In this document: in pieces, positions 8,680-17,468 of the stretch | Position numbering within the stretch: position 1 is the stretch's first letter | How the letters are laid out: every line of letters begins with the position of its first letter | From: Methanotorris igneus Kol 5 | Lineage (GTDB): Archaea > AGJL01 > Methanococci > Methanococcales > Methanococcaceae | Length of the DNA stretch: 64,000 bases | Assembly: GCF_000214415.1 (NCBI RefSeq) | Contig: NC_015562.1 | Location: 1,403,130-1,467,129 of the forward strand | Direction: 5' to 3' | Made by a program: the position numbers and the translations under genes | Notes under the pieces: model-generated | What the model was told of the DNA's origin: nothing | Database searches by the model: none | Seen by the model: only the letters and a program-made list of their open reading frames with translations

Positions 8680-10044
8680 ATGTTTATAAATAGAAAAGAA
8701 GAACTATCTTTTTTAGAAAAACTTTACAAATCAAACAAAAAAGAAGTTTTAATTTTATATGGAAGGAGAAGAGTCGGAAAAACTGAACTTATAAAGCAAT
8801 TTATAAAAAATATTAATTCAGAGAATGTTATTTATTTTTTGGCAGATAAAAGTGGATTAAAAACAAATGCAGAGAGGTTTTATGAAAAAGCTGCTAAAAA
8901 ATTCAATTTACCAAAGGTTAAAGTGGATGATTTTAGGGATGCATTTAATCTTTTAAAAATAATCCCAAATAATAGGATAGTTGTGGTTATTGATGAATTC
9001 TCATATTTATTAGAGGACAAAAATACTTCAGCAATTTTTCAGCATATAATTGATGAGATTTTGGATGATAGGTTTTTTATAATTCTTTGCGGTTCTCTTG
9101 TTGGATTGATGGAGAGTTTAATGAGCTACAAAAATCCACTGTATGGGAGGAGAACAGCCCAACTAAAACTATCTCCATTAAATTTTTTACATGTTAGAGA
9201 GTATTTTAAGAATACTGATATTGAGACGGTTGTTAAAATCTATTCTGTAACTGGAGGCATTCCAATGTATTTTAAGCTTTTTAAAGGGGAGGATTTTGAG
9301 AAGGAATTAAATGAGGTTGTTTTTTCAAAAACATCTATTTTGTATGAAGAGGTAGAATTTATTTTGAGGGAAGAGGTTGGAGATGTTCATAGGTATTATT
9401 TAATCCTTGAAGCACTTGCTAAGGGCTATAATAGAGTTAGTGAGATTTCGAGTGTTACAGGCGTTGAAGCAAAGGATTTACCAAAATATTTGAGAGTTTT
9501 GATGAGTTTGGATTTGGTTGAGAGGGAGATTCCAATAACTGAGGGTCTGAAGAGTAAGAAGGGGAGGTATAAGATAAAGGATAATTTCTTTAGGTTTTGG
9601 TTTAGGTTTGTGTATCCAAATAAGAGTGAGATTGAAATTGGAACTTATGAAATGGATTATTTATCTTTTAATAAATATGTTGGAGAGGTTTTTGAGTATA
9701 TAGCTAAAGAGTTTTTAATTGAGTTGAACAAAAATGATAACTTGCCATTTAAGTTTTCAAAGATTGGTAGATGGTGGCATAAGGGAGAGGAGGTTGATTT
9801 AATTACCTTGAATGAAAATGAGAGAAAGGCATTATTTGTTGAGGTAAAATGGAAGGAGTTAAGTGTTAAGGAAGTTTATGGTATTTTTAAGGATTTGGAG
9901 AGGAAATCTGAATTAGTTGGGTTGAAGGAGTATGATAAATATTATTGTGTTTTTTGTAAGGGAATTAAAGGGAAAATAGAGTTAGATGTGAATTATTTAG
10001 TGTTTGATTTAGAGAGTTTAGAGCAGTACTCAGTTAGTGAATAA
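8680..10044 (+). CDS. Archaeal P-loop ATPase with DUF234/nuclease-like C-terminus
   Basis: This 454-residue protein belongs to the archaeal ATPase_2 family. It shows a Walker A motif (YGRRRVGKTEL, about residues 26-36), a Walker B motif (VVVIDEFSYL), a winged-helix segment in the middle (YNRVSEISSVTGVEAKDLPKYL) and a DUF234-type C-terminus. The latter contains a PD-(D/E)XK-like pattern (GEEVDLITL followed by ALFVEVKWKE). I chose the ATG at 8680 because GGTGA lies five bases upstream; the longer TTG-initiated form has no ribosome site. Such genes are numerous in methanogens and often occur in mobile or defence regions, but no member function is established. Confidence 0.85.
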   Translation: MFINRKEELSFLEKLYKSNKKEVLILYGRRRVGKTELIKQFIKNINSENVIYFLADKSGLKTNAERFYEKAAKKFNLPKVKVDDFRDAFNLLKIIPNNRIVVVIDEFSYLLEDKNTSAIFQHIIDEILDDRFFIILCGSLVGLMESLMSYKNPLYGRRTAQLKLSPLNFLHVREYFKNTDIETVVKIYSVTGGIPMYFKLFKGEDFEKELNEVVFSKTSILYEEVEFILREEVGDVHRYYLILEALAKGYNRVSEISSVTGVEAKDLPKYLRVLMSLDLVEREIPITEGLKSKKGRYKIKDNFFRFWFRFVYPNKSEIEIGTYEMDYLSFNKYVGEVFEYIAKEFLIELNKNDNLPFKFSKIGRWWHKGEEVDLITLNENERKALFVEVKWKELSVKEVYGIFKDLERKSELVGLKEYDKYYCVFCKGIKGKIELDVNYLVFDLESLEQYSVSE

Positions 10045-10134
10045 TTCAACAAGTAATAGAGCTAATAAATCAAAAAAATTTAATATATGTGCTGATTAAG
10101 ATTTATTAAGTTAAATGTTCTGTGGGGGGAGGTT

Positions 10135-12252
10135 ATGGATGTAAAAAAATGTTATAAAAATGGATTAAAGTATCTTAATGAAGGAAAATTTAATAAAGCA
10201 AGTAAATATTTGGATAAGGTAATTGAGTATTATGAGAAAAAACTAGGAATAAAATCACATAAAGATTATAAAAATTTAGTTGATAAATTAAAGAATTTAA
10301 ATGAAGAAGAAATTGGCGTATTTATTGGTGCTTGGATTAATAGGGAAATAGCAAATAGTGGGGGCATATTGGTATATAGTGAAAAAATTAACAGAAAATT
10401 AGAAGGACTTAAAGCAATAATAGAACCATGGTTTGATGAAGGCACAAGGCATTTCAATGAAAAGAAATATGAAGAATCTATTAAATATTTTGATAAAATA
10501 ATTAAAGTTTATGAAATGTTTTTTGGAGTGTTATCTGATGGGGATTATAATAAATTACCTAACAAATTATTAAAATCAATTAATAAAAGCCATAAAAAAG
10601 ATGATATTGATAAAAAATTAATCAAATCCTATGAAGAGTTTTTAAATTACTCAAATTATAAAATCTACGAAAATGAAAAAAATAAATTATCAGATTTATC
10701 TTGGTCTATATTAAAAGGATATTTTGAAAGATTACTCAATAATAATTATAACCAAAATAAGATTAAATATAATAAAAATATAGAATTATTTTCTTATGCA
10801 TGGAATAATAAAGGAATCGCACTTGCAAGATTAAAAAAATATAAAGAAGCAATAGAATGTTTTGAAAAGGCATTAGAAATAAATCCTGACTTTCATGATA
10901 CTATCATTGATTTATACCAATATCTAAAACAGAACTTATGTTCAAAAGATAAAATCGATAAAGATGGATTTATAAAAATTTTTGGATTATTATGTGAAAT
11001 TGCATTTTACATAATGGATCTTAAAAAAGAACTAATGGTTTCAGATAAAGAAGTGATTTATCACTACACTAAACCGATAGTTATAAAAAATCTTTTAGAA
11101 GGTTTTCATTTTAGGTTGTACAATGTGTCTTATATGAACGACCCTGAAGAGGGTAAAACATTTTTAAGAATGATTGCTAATGAAAAATTAAGTTTGGATA
11201 ATCTAAAATATATTTATGAAATTGAACATGAACTTGATATACAAAATTTTAAAGAAAGTGGAGAATTCCAAGCATTTATTGGAAGTTTTGTAGTTGATGA
11301 TTATGAAGGAGATAATTTATTCTTATGGAGGACTTATGGAAAAGATGAAAATAAAGAAGAAGCAAAAGGGGTTTGTATTGGTATAAAAAAAGATTTTTTT
11401 GATAATAAGCATGACTATTTAGAAACTTCTAAAAATATTGGACTTGGGAGCGATATTGGAGATATATTTTGTCTATATTATGTAATTTATTATGAAGATG
11501 ATGAAACGGAAGATAAAAAACATTCTAATGACTCAAAATTTGAAAAATTAAAAAATACTTTAAAAGAAATAGATAAGTTAATAAGTTTATTAATTCAAGA
11601 GCTAAATGAAATCAATAGAAATAATCATCAAAAATTAATTGAATATTCACAAAGCCTAATGGAACTCATAGATAATATCATAATTAAACACAAAGAAAAA
11701 GATGAATTAGAAAAAATTGGGGATGTTTTAAGATGGGTTATACTATTTAAATTATTACAGATGAGAATAACAACAAGACAAAATTACTATAAATACCTAA
11801 AAATATTGAATGAGGTAACGACATCCTTTATAGAAAATAACAAAGATAAAATTCCTACAGAGTTAATTAAAAAATTAGAAGAATTTAATAGCATTACTTG
11901 TGAGGTATTAAAAACCTATGAACCGATAAGAACACTTATAAAATCTCTATTGGATGAAATTAGATACTTAGTAAAATCCAAATATTACAAAGAAGAAAAA
12001 GAATGCAGGGTTGTGAAGGTTTATAATCTAAAATTCCACAAAGATAAAATAAAATTAGATACAAATCACACTCCGCCAAGATTATATGTTGAAATAGAGA
12101 AAGATTTAAGGGAGTATATTAAAGAAATTATTCTTGGGCCAAAGGTAGAAAATAAAGAACATTGGAAGCTATATTTAGAATATCTTAAAAATAAAGACCC
12201 TAAAAAATATGGAAAAATAGAAATTAAACGTTCAAACTGCAACTTTAGATAA
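10135..12252 (+). CDS. TPR protein with DUF2971-like domain
   Basis: This is a 705-residue, very Lys/Asn/Glu-rich protein. TPR-like helices lie at about residues 1-60 and 95-130, and a clear TPR at 222-262 (NNKGIALARLKKYKEAIECF). From about residue 305 a region resembles DUF2971: it opens EVIYHYTKPIVIKNLL and RLYNVSYMNDPEEGKT, and later has FLWRTYGKD and GVCIGIKKDFF. The domain is split by an inserted helical segment (about 455-600) and closes with YYKEEKECRVVKVY. DUF2971 proteins are of unknown activity and occur in variable gene neighbourhoods. The ATG follows a strong GGGGGGAGG site. There is no obvious operon partner. Confidence 0.7.
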   Translation: MDVKKCYKNGLKYLNEGKFNKASKYLDKVIEYYEKKLGIKSHKDYKNLVDKLKNLNEEEIGVFIGAWINREIANSGGILVYSEKINRKLEGLKAIIEPWFDEGTRHFNEKKYEESIKYFDKIIKVYEMFFGVLSDGDYNKLPNKLLKSINKSHKKDDIDKKLIKSYEEFLNYSNYKIYENEKNKLSDLSWSILKGYFERLLNNNYNQNKIKYNKNIELFSYAWNNKGIALARLKKYKEAIECFEKALEINPDFHDTIIDLYQYLKQNLCSKDKIDKDGFIKIFGLLCEIAFYIMDLKKELMVSDKEVIYHYTKPIVIKNLLEGFHFRLYNVSYMNDPEEGKTFLRMIANEKLSLDNLKYIYEIEHELDIQNFKESGEFQAFIGSFVVDDYEGDNLFLWRTYGKDENKEEAKGVCIGIKKDFFDNKHDYLETSKNIGLGSDIGDIFCLYYVIYYEDDETEDKKHSNDSKFEKLKNTLKEIDKLISLLIQELNEINRNNHQKLIEYSQSLMELIDNIIIKHKEKDELEKIGDVLRWVILFKLLQMRITTRQNYYKYLKILNEVTTSFIENNKDKIPTELIKKLEEFNSITCEVLKTYEPIRTLIKSLLDEIRYLVKSKYYKEEKECRVVKVYNLKFHKDKIKLDTNHTPPRLYVEIEKDLREYIKEIILGPKVENKEHWKLYLEYLKNKDPKKYGKIEIKRSNCNFR

Positions 12253-12366
12253 CTCCATTTGCGAGTGGAAAAATGTTCAAACCAAAGTTACCATAAACCC
12301 AATCAAGAATATAAAATAGCTAACAAGATATATATAAATTTAAATAGAGAGAATGTGTTATTGATA

Positions 12367-12426
12367 ATGAAAAAACTTCTAAAAACCATAAGACCAAAAA
12401 GCAAACATGGAGGAGGAGAAAAATGA
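12367..12426 (+). CDS. 19-residue ORF translationally coupled to the ferredoxin gene
   Basis: The peptide reads MKKLLKTIRPKSKHGGGEK, and its TGA overlaps the ATG of the following ferredoxin (ATGA arrangement). It is very basic, and its Gly-Gly-Gly-Glu codons also form the ferredoxin gene's ribosome binding site. It may be a leader peptide, a small real subunit or chance. The overlap is the main argument for it. Confidence 0.4.
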   Translation: MKKLLKTIRPKSKHGGGEK

Positions 12427-12617
12427 TAAGCATAAACGAAAACTTCTGTAAAGGATGTGATATATGTATTGAGGTATGTCCAAAGAAGGTTTTCGAAAAA
12501 TCTAAAAAATTAAATAAAAAAGGTATTTACCCACCAATCCCAGTAAATGAAGATAAATGCGTAAAATGCATGCTGTGTGTTTTGCAGTGCCCAGACCAAG
12601 CAATATCTGTTGAATGA
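12423..12617 (+). CDS. Two-cluster 4Fe-4S ferredoxin, KorD/VorD-like
   Basis: This 64-residue electron carrier has two CxxCxxCxxxCP motifs (CKGCDICIEVCP at 9-20, CVKCMLCVLQCP at 46-57) separated by the KKGIYPPIPVNEDK insert typical of the delta subunit of archaeal 2-oxoacid:ferredoxin oxidoreductases. The ATG follows GGAGGAGG. KorB and KorC lie some 43 kb away in this window without a delta subunit, so this gene could supply KorD; a free-standing ferredoxin is the alternative. Confidence 0.88.
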   Translation: MISINENFCKGCDICIEVCPKKVFEKSKKLNKKGIYPPIPVNEDKCVKCMLCVLQCPDQAISVE

Positions 12618-12651
12618 TTATTGAATTGAATAATTATTGAATTGTGGGAGT

Positions 12652-13527
12652 ATGAAAATCATCCCAATTGCAAGTGAAAGTTTAGGAGTTAGGAGTTTAG
12701 CCACTTATGTTGAAACAGAAGATGTTAAAGTTTTAATAGACCCTGGTGTAGCAATAGCACCAAAGAGATATGGCTTACCCCCAAATGAAATAGAATTTGA
12801 GCAATTGAGAAAAATAAGGGAAAAATTAAATAATTTTGCCAAAGAATGTGACATTATAACCATCTCCCACTACCATTATGACCACTACACGCCATTTCAT
12901 GATGATGAGTACTTAGATTCAAAAGATTATGCAAAAACTCTCTACAAGGATAAAATTTTACTCATAAAACACCCAACAGAATTTATAAACCGAAGTCAAA
13001 TGAAAAGGGCAAAGGTTTTCTTAGAGAATGTCAAAAACATAGCAAAAGAAATAAACTATGCAGATAACAAAACCTTCCGCTTCAAAAATACCCAAATTAA
13101 ATTTTCTCCACCATTCCCACATGGAAAAGATGCTAAGTTAGGGTATGTTTTGCTAACAACTATAAAAGATAAAAACTTCACATTCCTCCACGCTTCTGAT
13201 GTCCAAGGAGTTATTTTTGATGAGTTAAAGGATTATATAATAAATGAATGCCCAGATTTAATAATAATGAGTGGTCCTCCAACTTATTTAATAAACAGAT
13301 TTGGAAAAGAGAATCTAAAAAAGGTAGATGAAAATTTAATAGACATATTAAAAAATACAGATGCACAGCTGATTTTAGATCATCACTTTTTGAGAGATAA
13401 AAACTACAAAGAAAAACTGAGTGTAGATTTTAAAACAATTGCAGAATATATTGGGGAAGAAAATTACTTATTGGAGGCATATAGGAAAGATATAAAAGAC
13501 GGAAAGCAAATAAACTTTAAACCTTAA
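12652..13527 (+). CDS. Metallo-beta-lactamase-fold protein, UPF0282 family
   Basis: This 291-residue cytoplasmic protein has the MBL metal motif HYHYDHY (in ITISHYHYDHYTPF, about residues 79-92), a late LDHHFLRD metal ligand segment and the family opening MKIIPIASESLGVRS. It matches the archaeal UPF0282 family, whose substrate is unknown. I chose the ATG at 12652 because GTGGGAG precedes it. Its 3' end overlaps the stop of the convergent CofE-like gene by 11 bases. Confidence 0.85.
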   Translation: MKIIPIASESLGVRSLATYVETEDVKVLIDPGVAIAPKRYGLPPNEIEFEQLRKIREKLNNFAKECDIITISHYHYDHYTPFHDDEYLDSKDYAKTLYKDKILLIKHPTEFINRSQMKRAKVFLENVKNIAKEINYADNKTFRFKNTQIKFSPPFPHGKDAKLGYVLLTTIKDKNFTFLHASDVQGVIFDELKDYIINECPDLIIMSGPPTYLINRFGKENLKKVDENLIDILKNTDAQLILDHHFLRDKNYKEKLSVDFKTIAEYIGEENYLLEAYRKDIKDGKQINFKP

Positions 13528-14377
13528 CAACAACAACGGGAGTATGTTCTAACTCCTCTAAAATCTCAATGGTAATTTCAAAGGTGTTATATTTCTTCAT
13601 AACATCGTGGATGGATTTCGTTGTTATGTGAGACCTATCTGCTAAATCCGCTATTTTTAATATCTTCTCTAATGGATATTTTTTATAAATCTCATTTCCA
13701 GCAATGGCTAATGGTGTAGCCCCAACTAATCCACCAACACCCAATCTTTTCCCAATTTTTCCAATAATATATCCCAAAACACCAATCCCGCTAATAATTC
13801 CATCGATTGCATAAGGAAGAGCGGTTACATACCACTTAAAAAACCTATACGTTGCATCGGTATCTACAACCATAACAACAACATCAACATCAAACTCCTC
13901 TTTTATTTTTTTATGTAATTTCTCTGCCCATTTTTTTGGTTCTTTTGGTAATAAAGAGGCATAACTTCCAGGAACATTTGTTAAATCAACCCCTCCCTCT
14001 GATGCAGGTTTTAAAGCATATATTAAACCAACATGGTCAATAACCACTTGTTTATGCCTCAACGTCTCTTTTTTTGGCATCTTTCTTAGGTTTTTTACTC
14101 TATCCTTTCTTGTTCCCAATAAAGGTCCTAAAATATAACCCCACAAATACTTTGACCAATAGTAGGTAAAGTATGCCCAAAATTTTGGTTTTACCTCCCT
14201 CTCATCAACAAAATTGTTCTCACTTGTTGAAACCATCTTCTCACTTAACACCACAAAGTCTCCATCATTTAATTTTATATTGCTATTTTTTAAACTTTCA
14301 ATGACTATTGGTATAAAGTTCTCTCCTGGTTTGATATATCTCGTTTTTATTGGATATGCTTTCATCATCTCAACCAT
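13517..14377 (-). CDS. CofE-like (F420-0:gamma-glutamyl ligase family) protein
   Basis: The protein is about 286 residues and related to coenzyme F420-0:L-glutamate ligase. It keeps the opening YPIKTRYIKPGENF, the acidic core DGDFVVLSEKMVSTSENNFVDERE, DVVVMVVDTDATYRF (about 163-177) and the glycine-rich GIGVLGYIIGKIGKRLGVGG. It differs from true CofE by an insert rich in aromatic residues (FWAYFTYYWSKYLWGYILG) and is probably a paralogue of unknown substrate. The start is uncertain: in-frame ATGs lie at 14413, 14377, 14368 and 14365, and the first would overlap the upstream gene. It follows the RNase J-like gene in the same operon. Confidence 0.75.
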   Translation of the reverse strand: MVEMMKAYPIKTRYIKPGENFIPIVIESLKNSNIKLNDGDFVVLSEKMVSTSENNFVDEREVKPKFWAYFTYYWSKYLWGYILGPLLGTRKDRVKNLRKMPKKETLRHKQVVIDHVGLIYALKPASEGGVDLTNVPGSYASLLPKEPKKWAEKLHKKIKEEFDVDVVVMVVDTDATYRFFKWYVTALPYAIDGIISGIGVLGYIIGKIGKRLGVGGLVGATPLAIAGNEIYKKYPLEKILKIADLADRSHITTKSIHDVMKKYNTFEITIEILEELEHTPVVVVKV

Positions 14378-14390
14378 AAATAATAAATTT

Positions 14391-15926
14391 TTAAATCTCC
14401 AAACTTTCTCCATTGTTTAATAAAACAACGCTCTCTCCAAAAGCCCATCTGAATAATTCAGGATTTTCAGTATGCACTGGAATTATGTAGTCAGGATCTA
14501 TCTTTTCAATAACCTCCCTCAGCCCTTCTTTTGAAATATGCCCTGATGTATGGAGTCCTTTTTCAAATATTGGTTTCCCATTTTCATCAACTTTAAAACC
14601 ATAAATTTCAAAGTTAAAGTGTTTAAGCCAATTCCACAATCTTAAAAAGCTAAACTCCTGCTCTTCCCCAAATGCCTCACTTGAAGAATAGATATAAATC
14701 CCCCCATCTGGATTAACATCCAATAGGTGTGGCATATCATAGAATGAGAAGCATAAAATATAGTTCTCACAATTTTCTCTAATTTCAAATGGAGAGATGA
14801 TATAATTACAATATAAGTCTAAAATCTCTTTTTCCCATTTCTGTTGAGTGGCTTTAAGATTTTCATAAATTTTTACATCATCATCAATTATATCAATATT
14901 AGCCACTTCTTTTAAAGCCCATAAGAAATAGGCGTCTTTTGTAGTTATAACCAATTCCCTGCCAGTTTTTTTAGCAATTTCTTTAAAAATTTCTAATCTT
15001 TCAAAATTTCTTGGTGAAAAATCAGCAATAACTAACCCTTTAGCATCTTCAATGATTTTTAAAGAGTTGTTATAAACATCCTCCTCACTAACATTGACAT
15101 CATTATCCCTATTAACTCTTGTCCCTTCTGTAATTAAAACACTTGCATTTTTAGCCTCTTTAATAAATTTTCTTGTTTTATTCTTATTTTTCCCATGTTC
15201 CCTAAAATCCCCTGTATATGCTACACTTACATCACCTTCAACAATATAACCAACAGCCCCATAGATTGAATGATCCACCTCAAATGCCTTAATTTCAAGT
15301 CCCAAGTCTTCTTCATATAGCGTTTTAACTTCATTTTGGTTAATTTTCTTCACTTTATTAGATGAGTTCTGCCCAGGTCTATAAAAGATAAATTCTTCAA
15401 TATTTTTATTGTCATCTGTAAGAATAATTTTTCTTGAACAGTAGGGGGATTTTCTATCTGATTCAAGAACATGGCCACTTTCATCTTTTGGTTTTTTTAT
15501 ACTATAGTAAGGCAAATCCATCCCTAAGTGTTTGCCAGTTGAAGTATCTCTTAATGCCTTTAGAATTGTCATTGTTATTGAAGATCCAACCATAGGAATT
15601 TCTTCATTGAGAATAGCAATGTTTCCAACATGGTCAAGATGAGCATGGCTTATTAAAACAGCATTAATAGGAATTTTTGGATACCTATAAATATCTAAAT
15701 CTTTGGGAATTAAATCACTTCTGTAAATGTTTAGTTTTGGTATTAAATTGAGATGCCACAAATCATAAATACCTCTTGCAGACCTTTCATTTAAATATTC
15801 CTCATAATATTTTGAGTAATTGGCAAAATTCATTCCAAAATCTAAAAATAGCCCATTATCTCCCTCTTTTATATAAATTTTATTTCCACCTATTGTATTT
15901 GCCCCATCATAGATGGTTATTTTCAT
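14391..15926 (-). CDS. RNase J/beta-CASP-like metallo-beta-lactamase protein
   Basis: This protein of about 511 residues has the MBL motif SHAHLDHVGNI (about residues 70-80), a second metal motif (VDHSIYGAVGYIVEGDVSVAYTGDF) and the C-terminal signature SGHISKEGLREVI...DYIIPVHTE found in RNase J and beta-CASP nucleases. It therefore probably acts on RNA or another phosphodiester. The middle region (about 120-200) is longer than in RNase J, and a Cys-containing insert (SPYCSRKI) is present. The ATG at 15926 follows GAGGGGGAAG and lies inside the end of the upstream membrane-protein gene, so the two are coupled. Confidence 0.8.
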   Translation of the reverse strand: MKITIYDGANTIGGNKIYIKEGDNGLFLDFGMNFANYSKYYEEYLNERSARGIYDLWHLNLIPKLNIYRSDLIPKDLDIYRYPKIPINAVLISHAHLDHVGNIAILNEEIPMVGSSITMTILKALRDTSTGKHLGMDLPYYSIKKPKDESGHVLESDRKSPYCSRKIILTDDNKNIEEFIFYRPGQNSSNKVKKINQNEVKTLYEEDLGLEIKAFEVDHSIYGAVGYIVEGDVSVAYTGDFREHGKNKNKTRKFIKEAKNASVLITEGTRVNRDNDVNVSEEDVYNNSLKIIEDAKGLVIADFSPRNFERLEIFKEIAKKTGRELVITTKDAYFLWALKEVANIDIIDDDVKIYENLKATQQKWEKEILDLYCNYIISPFEIRENCENYILCFSFYDMPHLLDVNPDGGIYIYSSSEAFGEEQEFSFLRLWNWLKHFNFEIYGFKVDENGKPIFEKGLHTSGHISKEGLREVIEKIDPDYIIPVHTENPELFRWAFGESVVLLNNGESLEI

Positions 15927-16236
15927 CTTCCCCCTCAAAGACATTTTTTAACTTTATTAATGAATTTCTTAATATTATTAATGCAATTGTTAATATAATT
16001 CCATCAATTGGAGCAAGAATTAAGATGATTATAAGAACTGGAAAGGCAATATACCAAAAGTACTTCCAAGTGACAATCTTAAAGATTAGGTATGCATAAG
16101 CCACTAAGAAGATAATAAAGGAAATTGCATAACATATTAAACCAAGGATTCCTTTAAGCCCAACCCCAATAAGTGTAAAAATAAACCCTACAAACACTAA
16201 AACTAAAAATTTAAATAAAGTTTTTAAAAATCCCAT
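15907..16236 (-). CDS. Multi-pass membrane protein of unknown function
   Basis: This 109-residue protein has about four hydrophobic helices (residues 4-24, 28-50, 58-75, 78-92) and a charged C-terminus ending FEGEDENNHL. I do not recognise it. It sits 6 bases after mcrC and overlaps the start of the RNase J-like gene by 20 bases, so it is part of a same-strand run from mcrB. The context does not show whether it belongs to the defence genes. Confidence 0.65.
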   Translation of the reverse strand: MGFLKTLFKFLVLVFVGFIFTLIGVGLKGILGLICYAISFIIFLVAYAYLIFKIVTWKYFWYIAFPVLIIILILAPIDGIILTIALIILRNSLIKLKNVFEGEDENNHL

Positions 16237-16242
16237 TTAGTT

Positions 16243-17466
16243 TCACCAAAATTTATTTAGCAATTTATCAATGGCATTTAAAAACTCCTCATCCATCTCA
16301 TTATTTTTTAATGTTTCAAGGTTATATACTAAGAGATAAAGCTCAGTTTCATCAAAGAACTTACAGTAATCAACATTTGTTTTGAAATTGTTATAATTTT
16401 TAAACTTTGGGAATATCAAAGCTGAAGGAACTTTATATTTTTTAGCATAAGTGTAAATTTGCCTAAGGATGTCTGGAGAAAGATTTTCTTCAATTTCTTT
16501 GTATTTTGCATCTAATACAAGCTTTACTTCTCCATTTTTATATACTATAAAGTCAGGTTTTTGTTTTATTTTATCTAAATATTTTGTTTCTTTAAGTAAA
16601 TTAAATTCTTCCTGATAGCCAATGGAAAATTTTCTTTTTAGTATGTTGCATATAAACCTCTCAAACAATTCATTCATATCTATGAAGAAACCAACATTAT
16701 CTTCCCCTCTAAGTTCTCCTAAGGAGGTTAGTACTATTTTAGCTAAATTAAAGGATTTTTTGAATCTATTGTTTAATCTTGTGAATTTAACCTTTTTAAA
16801 ATCTTCAACATTTATCTTTTTTAGTTCAATACCATCAAATATTAACATTAGTTCACTTAGATATTTTTTGTTTGTCCTTATTTTTGTTTTCCTTAAAGAA
16901 GTTGCAACTGCATAATAAAATATCTGATTCAATAAATTATTTTCATCAAATAAGAAATATTCAACAAAAAATCTATCTCTTTGATGAGGAAGTTTTCTTA
17001 TCTCCTTCTCAATCAACAACTTTCCTTTTAGAAATTTTTCTTCCCCTCTAATTTTAATATACTCCTTATAAATTCCTCTTTTTATTTCTTCCAATAGAGA
17101 TTTTGCAAATAGATAAATGAAAATTTCATAAAAGGCTTTTGATAGACTGTTTATTGCTCTAACTTCTTTCTCTTCTAATTTTAAATCAAAGGCAAAGTTA
17201 AGCATATTCAGGAAGAGATATTCTTTTTCTTCACTATTTTTAAAGATTTTTGGTAAAATTTGAATAGAAACATCTTTTATAGAAGCAAATCCAACATAAT
17301 TGTTGGCTTTTATTTTGTTATGGTAAAGGGTGAATATTTTATCTTCAGATCCACCATTTATTTTTTTAAATAAATTAAAAATTTCTTCTTTTTCATTTAG
17401 GTTTAGTTCATTCTTTAGCTCTTCTATATCTTTCTCCTGATATTCATAAAAAGTAATTAAATTCAT
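16243..17466 (-). CDS. mcrC: McrC-type restriction nuclease subunit
   Basis: This 407-residue protein is the partner of McrB in a type IV, modification-dependent restriction system. The N-terminal half is the McrC fold (FYEYQEKDIEELK at the start; VGFASIKDVSIQILPKIF). The C-terminal half has the PD-(D/E)XK nuclease signature KPDFIVYKNGEVKLVLDAKYKE (about residues 305-326), where D and DxK are the expected catalytic residues. The ATG at 17466 follows GTGATTGATT and nearly touches the mcrB stop, so the two genes are coupled. Family members need McrB GTPase activity to cut DNA. Confidence 0.88.
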   Translation of the reverse strand: MNLITFYEYQEKDIEELKNELNLNEKEEIFNLFKKINGGSEDKIFTLYHNKIKANNYVGFASIKDVSIQILPKIFKNSEEKEYLFLNMLNFAFDLKLEEKEVRAINSLSKAFYEIFIYLFAKSLLEEIKRGIYKEYIKIRGEEKFLKGKLLIEKEIRKLPHQRDRFFVEYFLFDENNLLNQIFYYAVATSLRKTKIRTNKKYLSELMLIFDGIELKKINVEDFKKVKFTRLNNRFKKSFNLAKIVLTSLGELRGEDNVGFFIDMNELFERFICNILKRKFSIGYQEEFNLLKETKYLDKIKQKPDFIVYKNGEVKLVLDAKYKEIEENLSPDILRQIYTYAKKYKVPSALIFPKFKNYNNFKTNVDYCKFFDETELYLLVYNLETLKNNEMDEEFLNAIDKLLNKFW

Positions 17467-17468
17467 AA

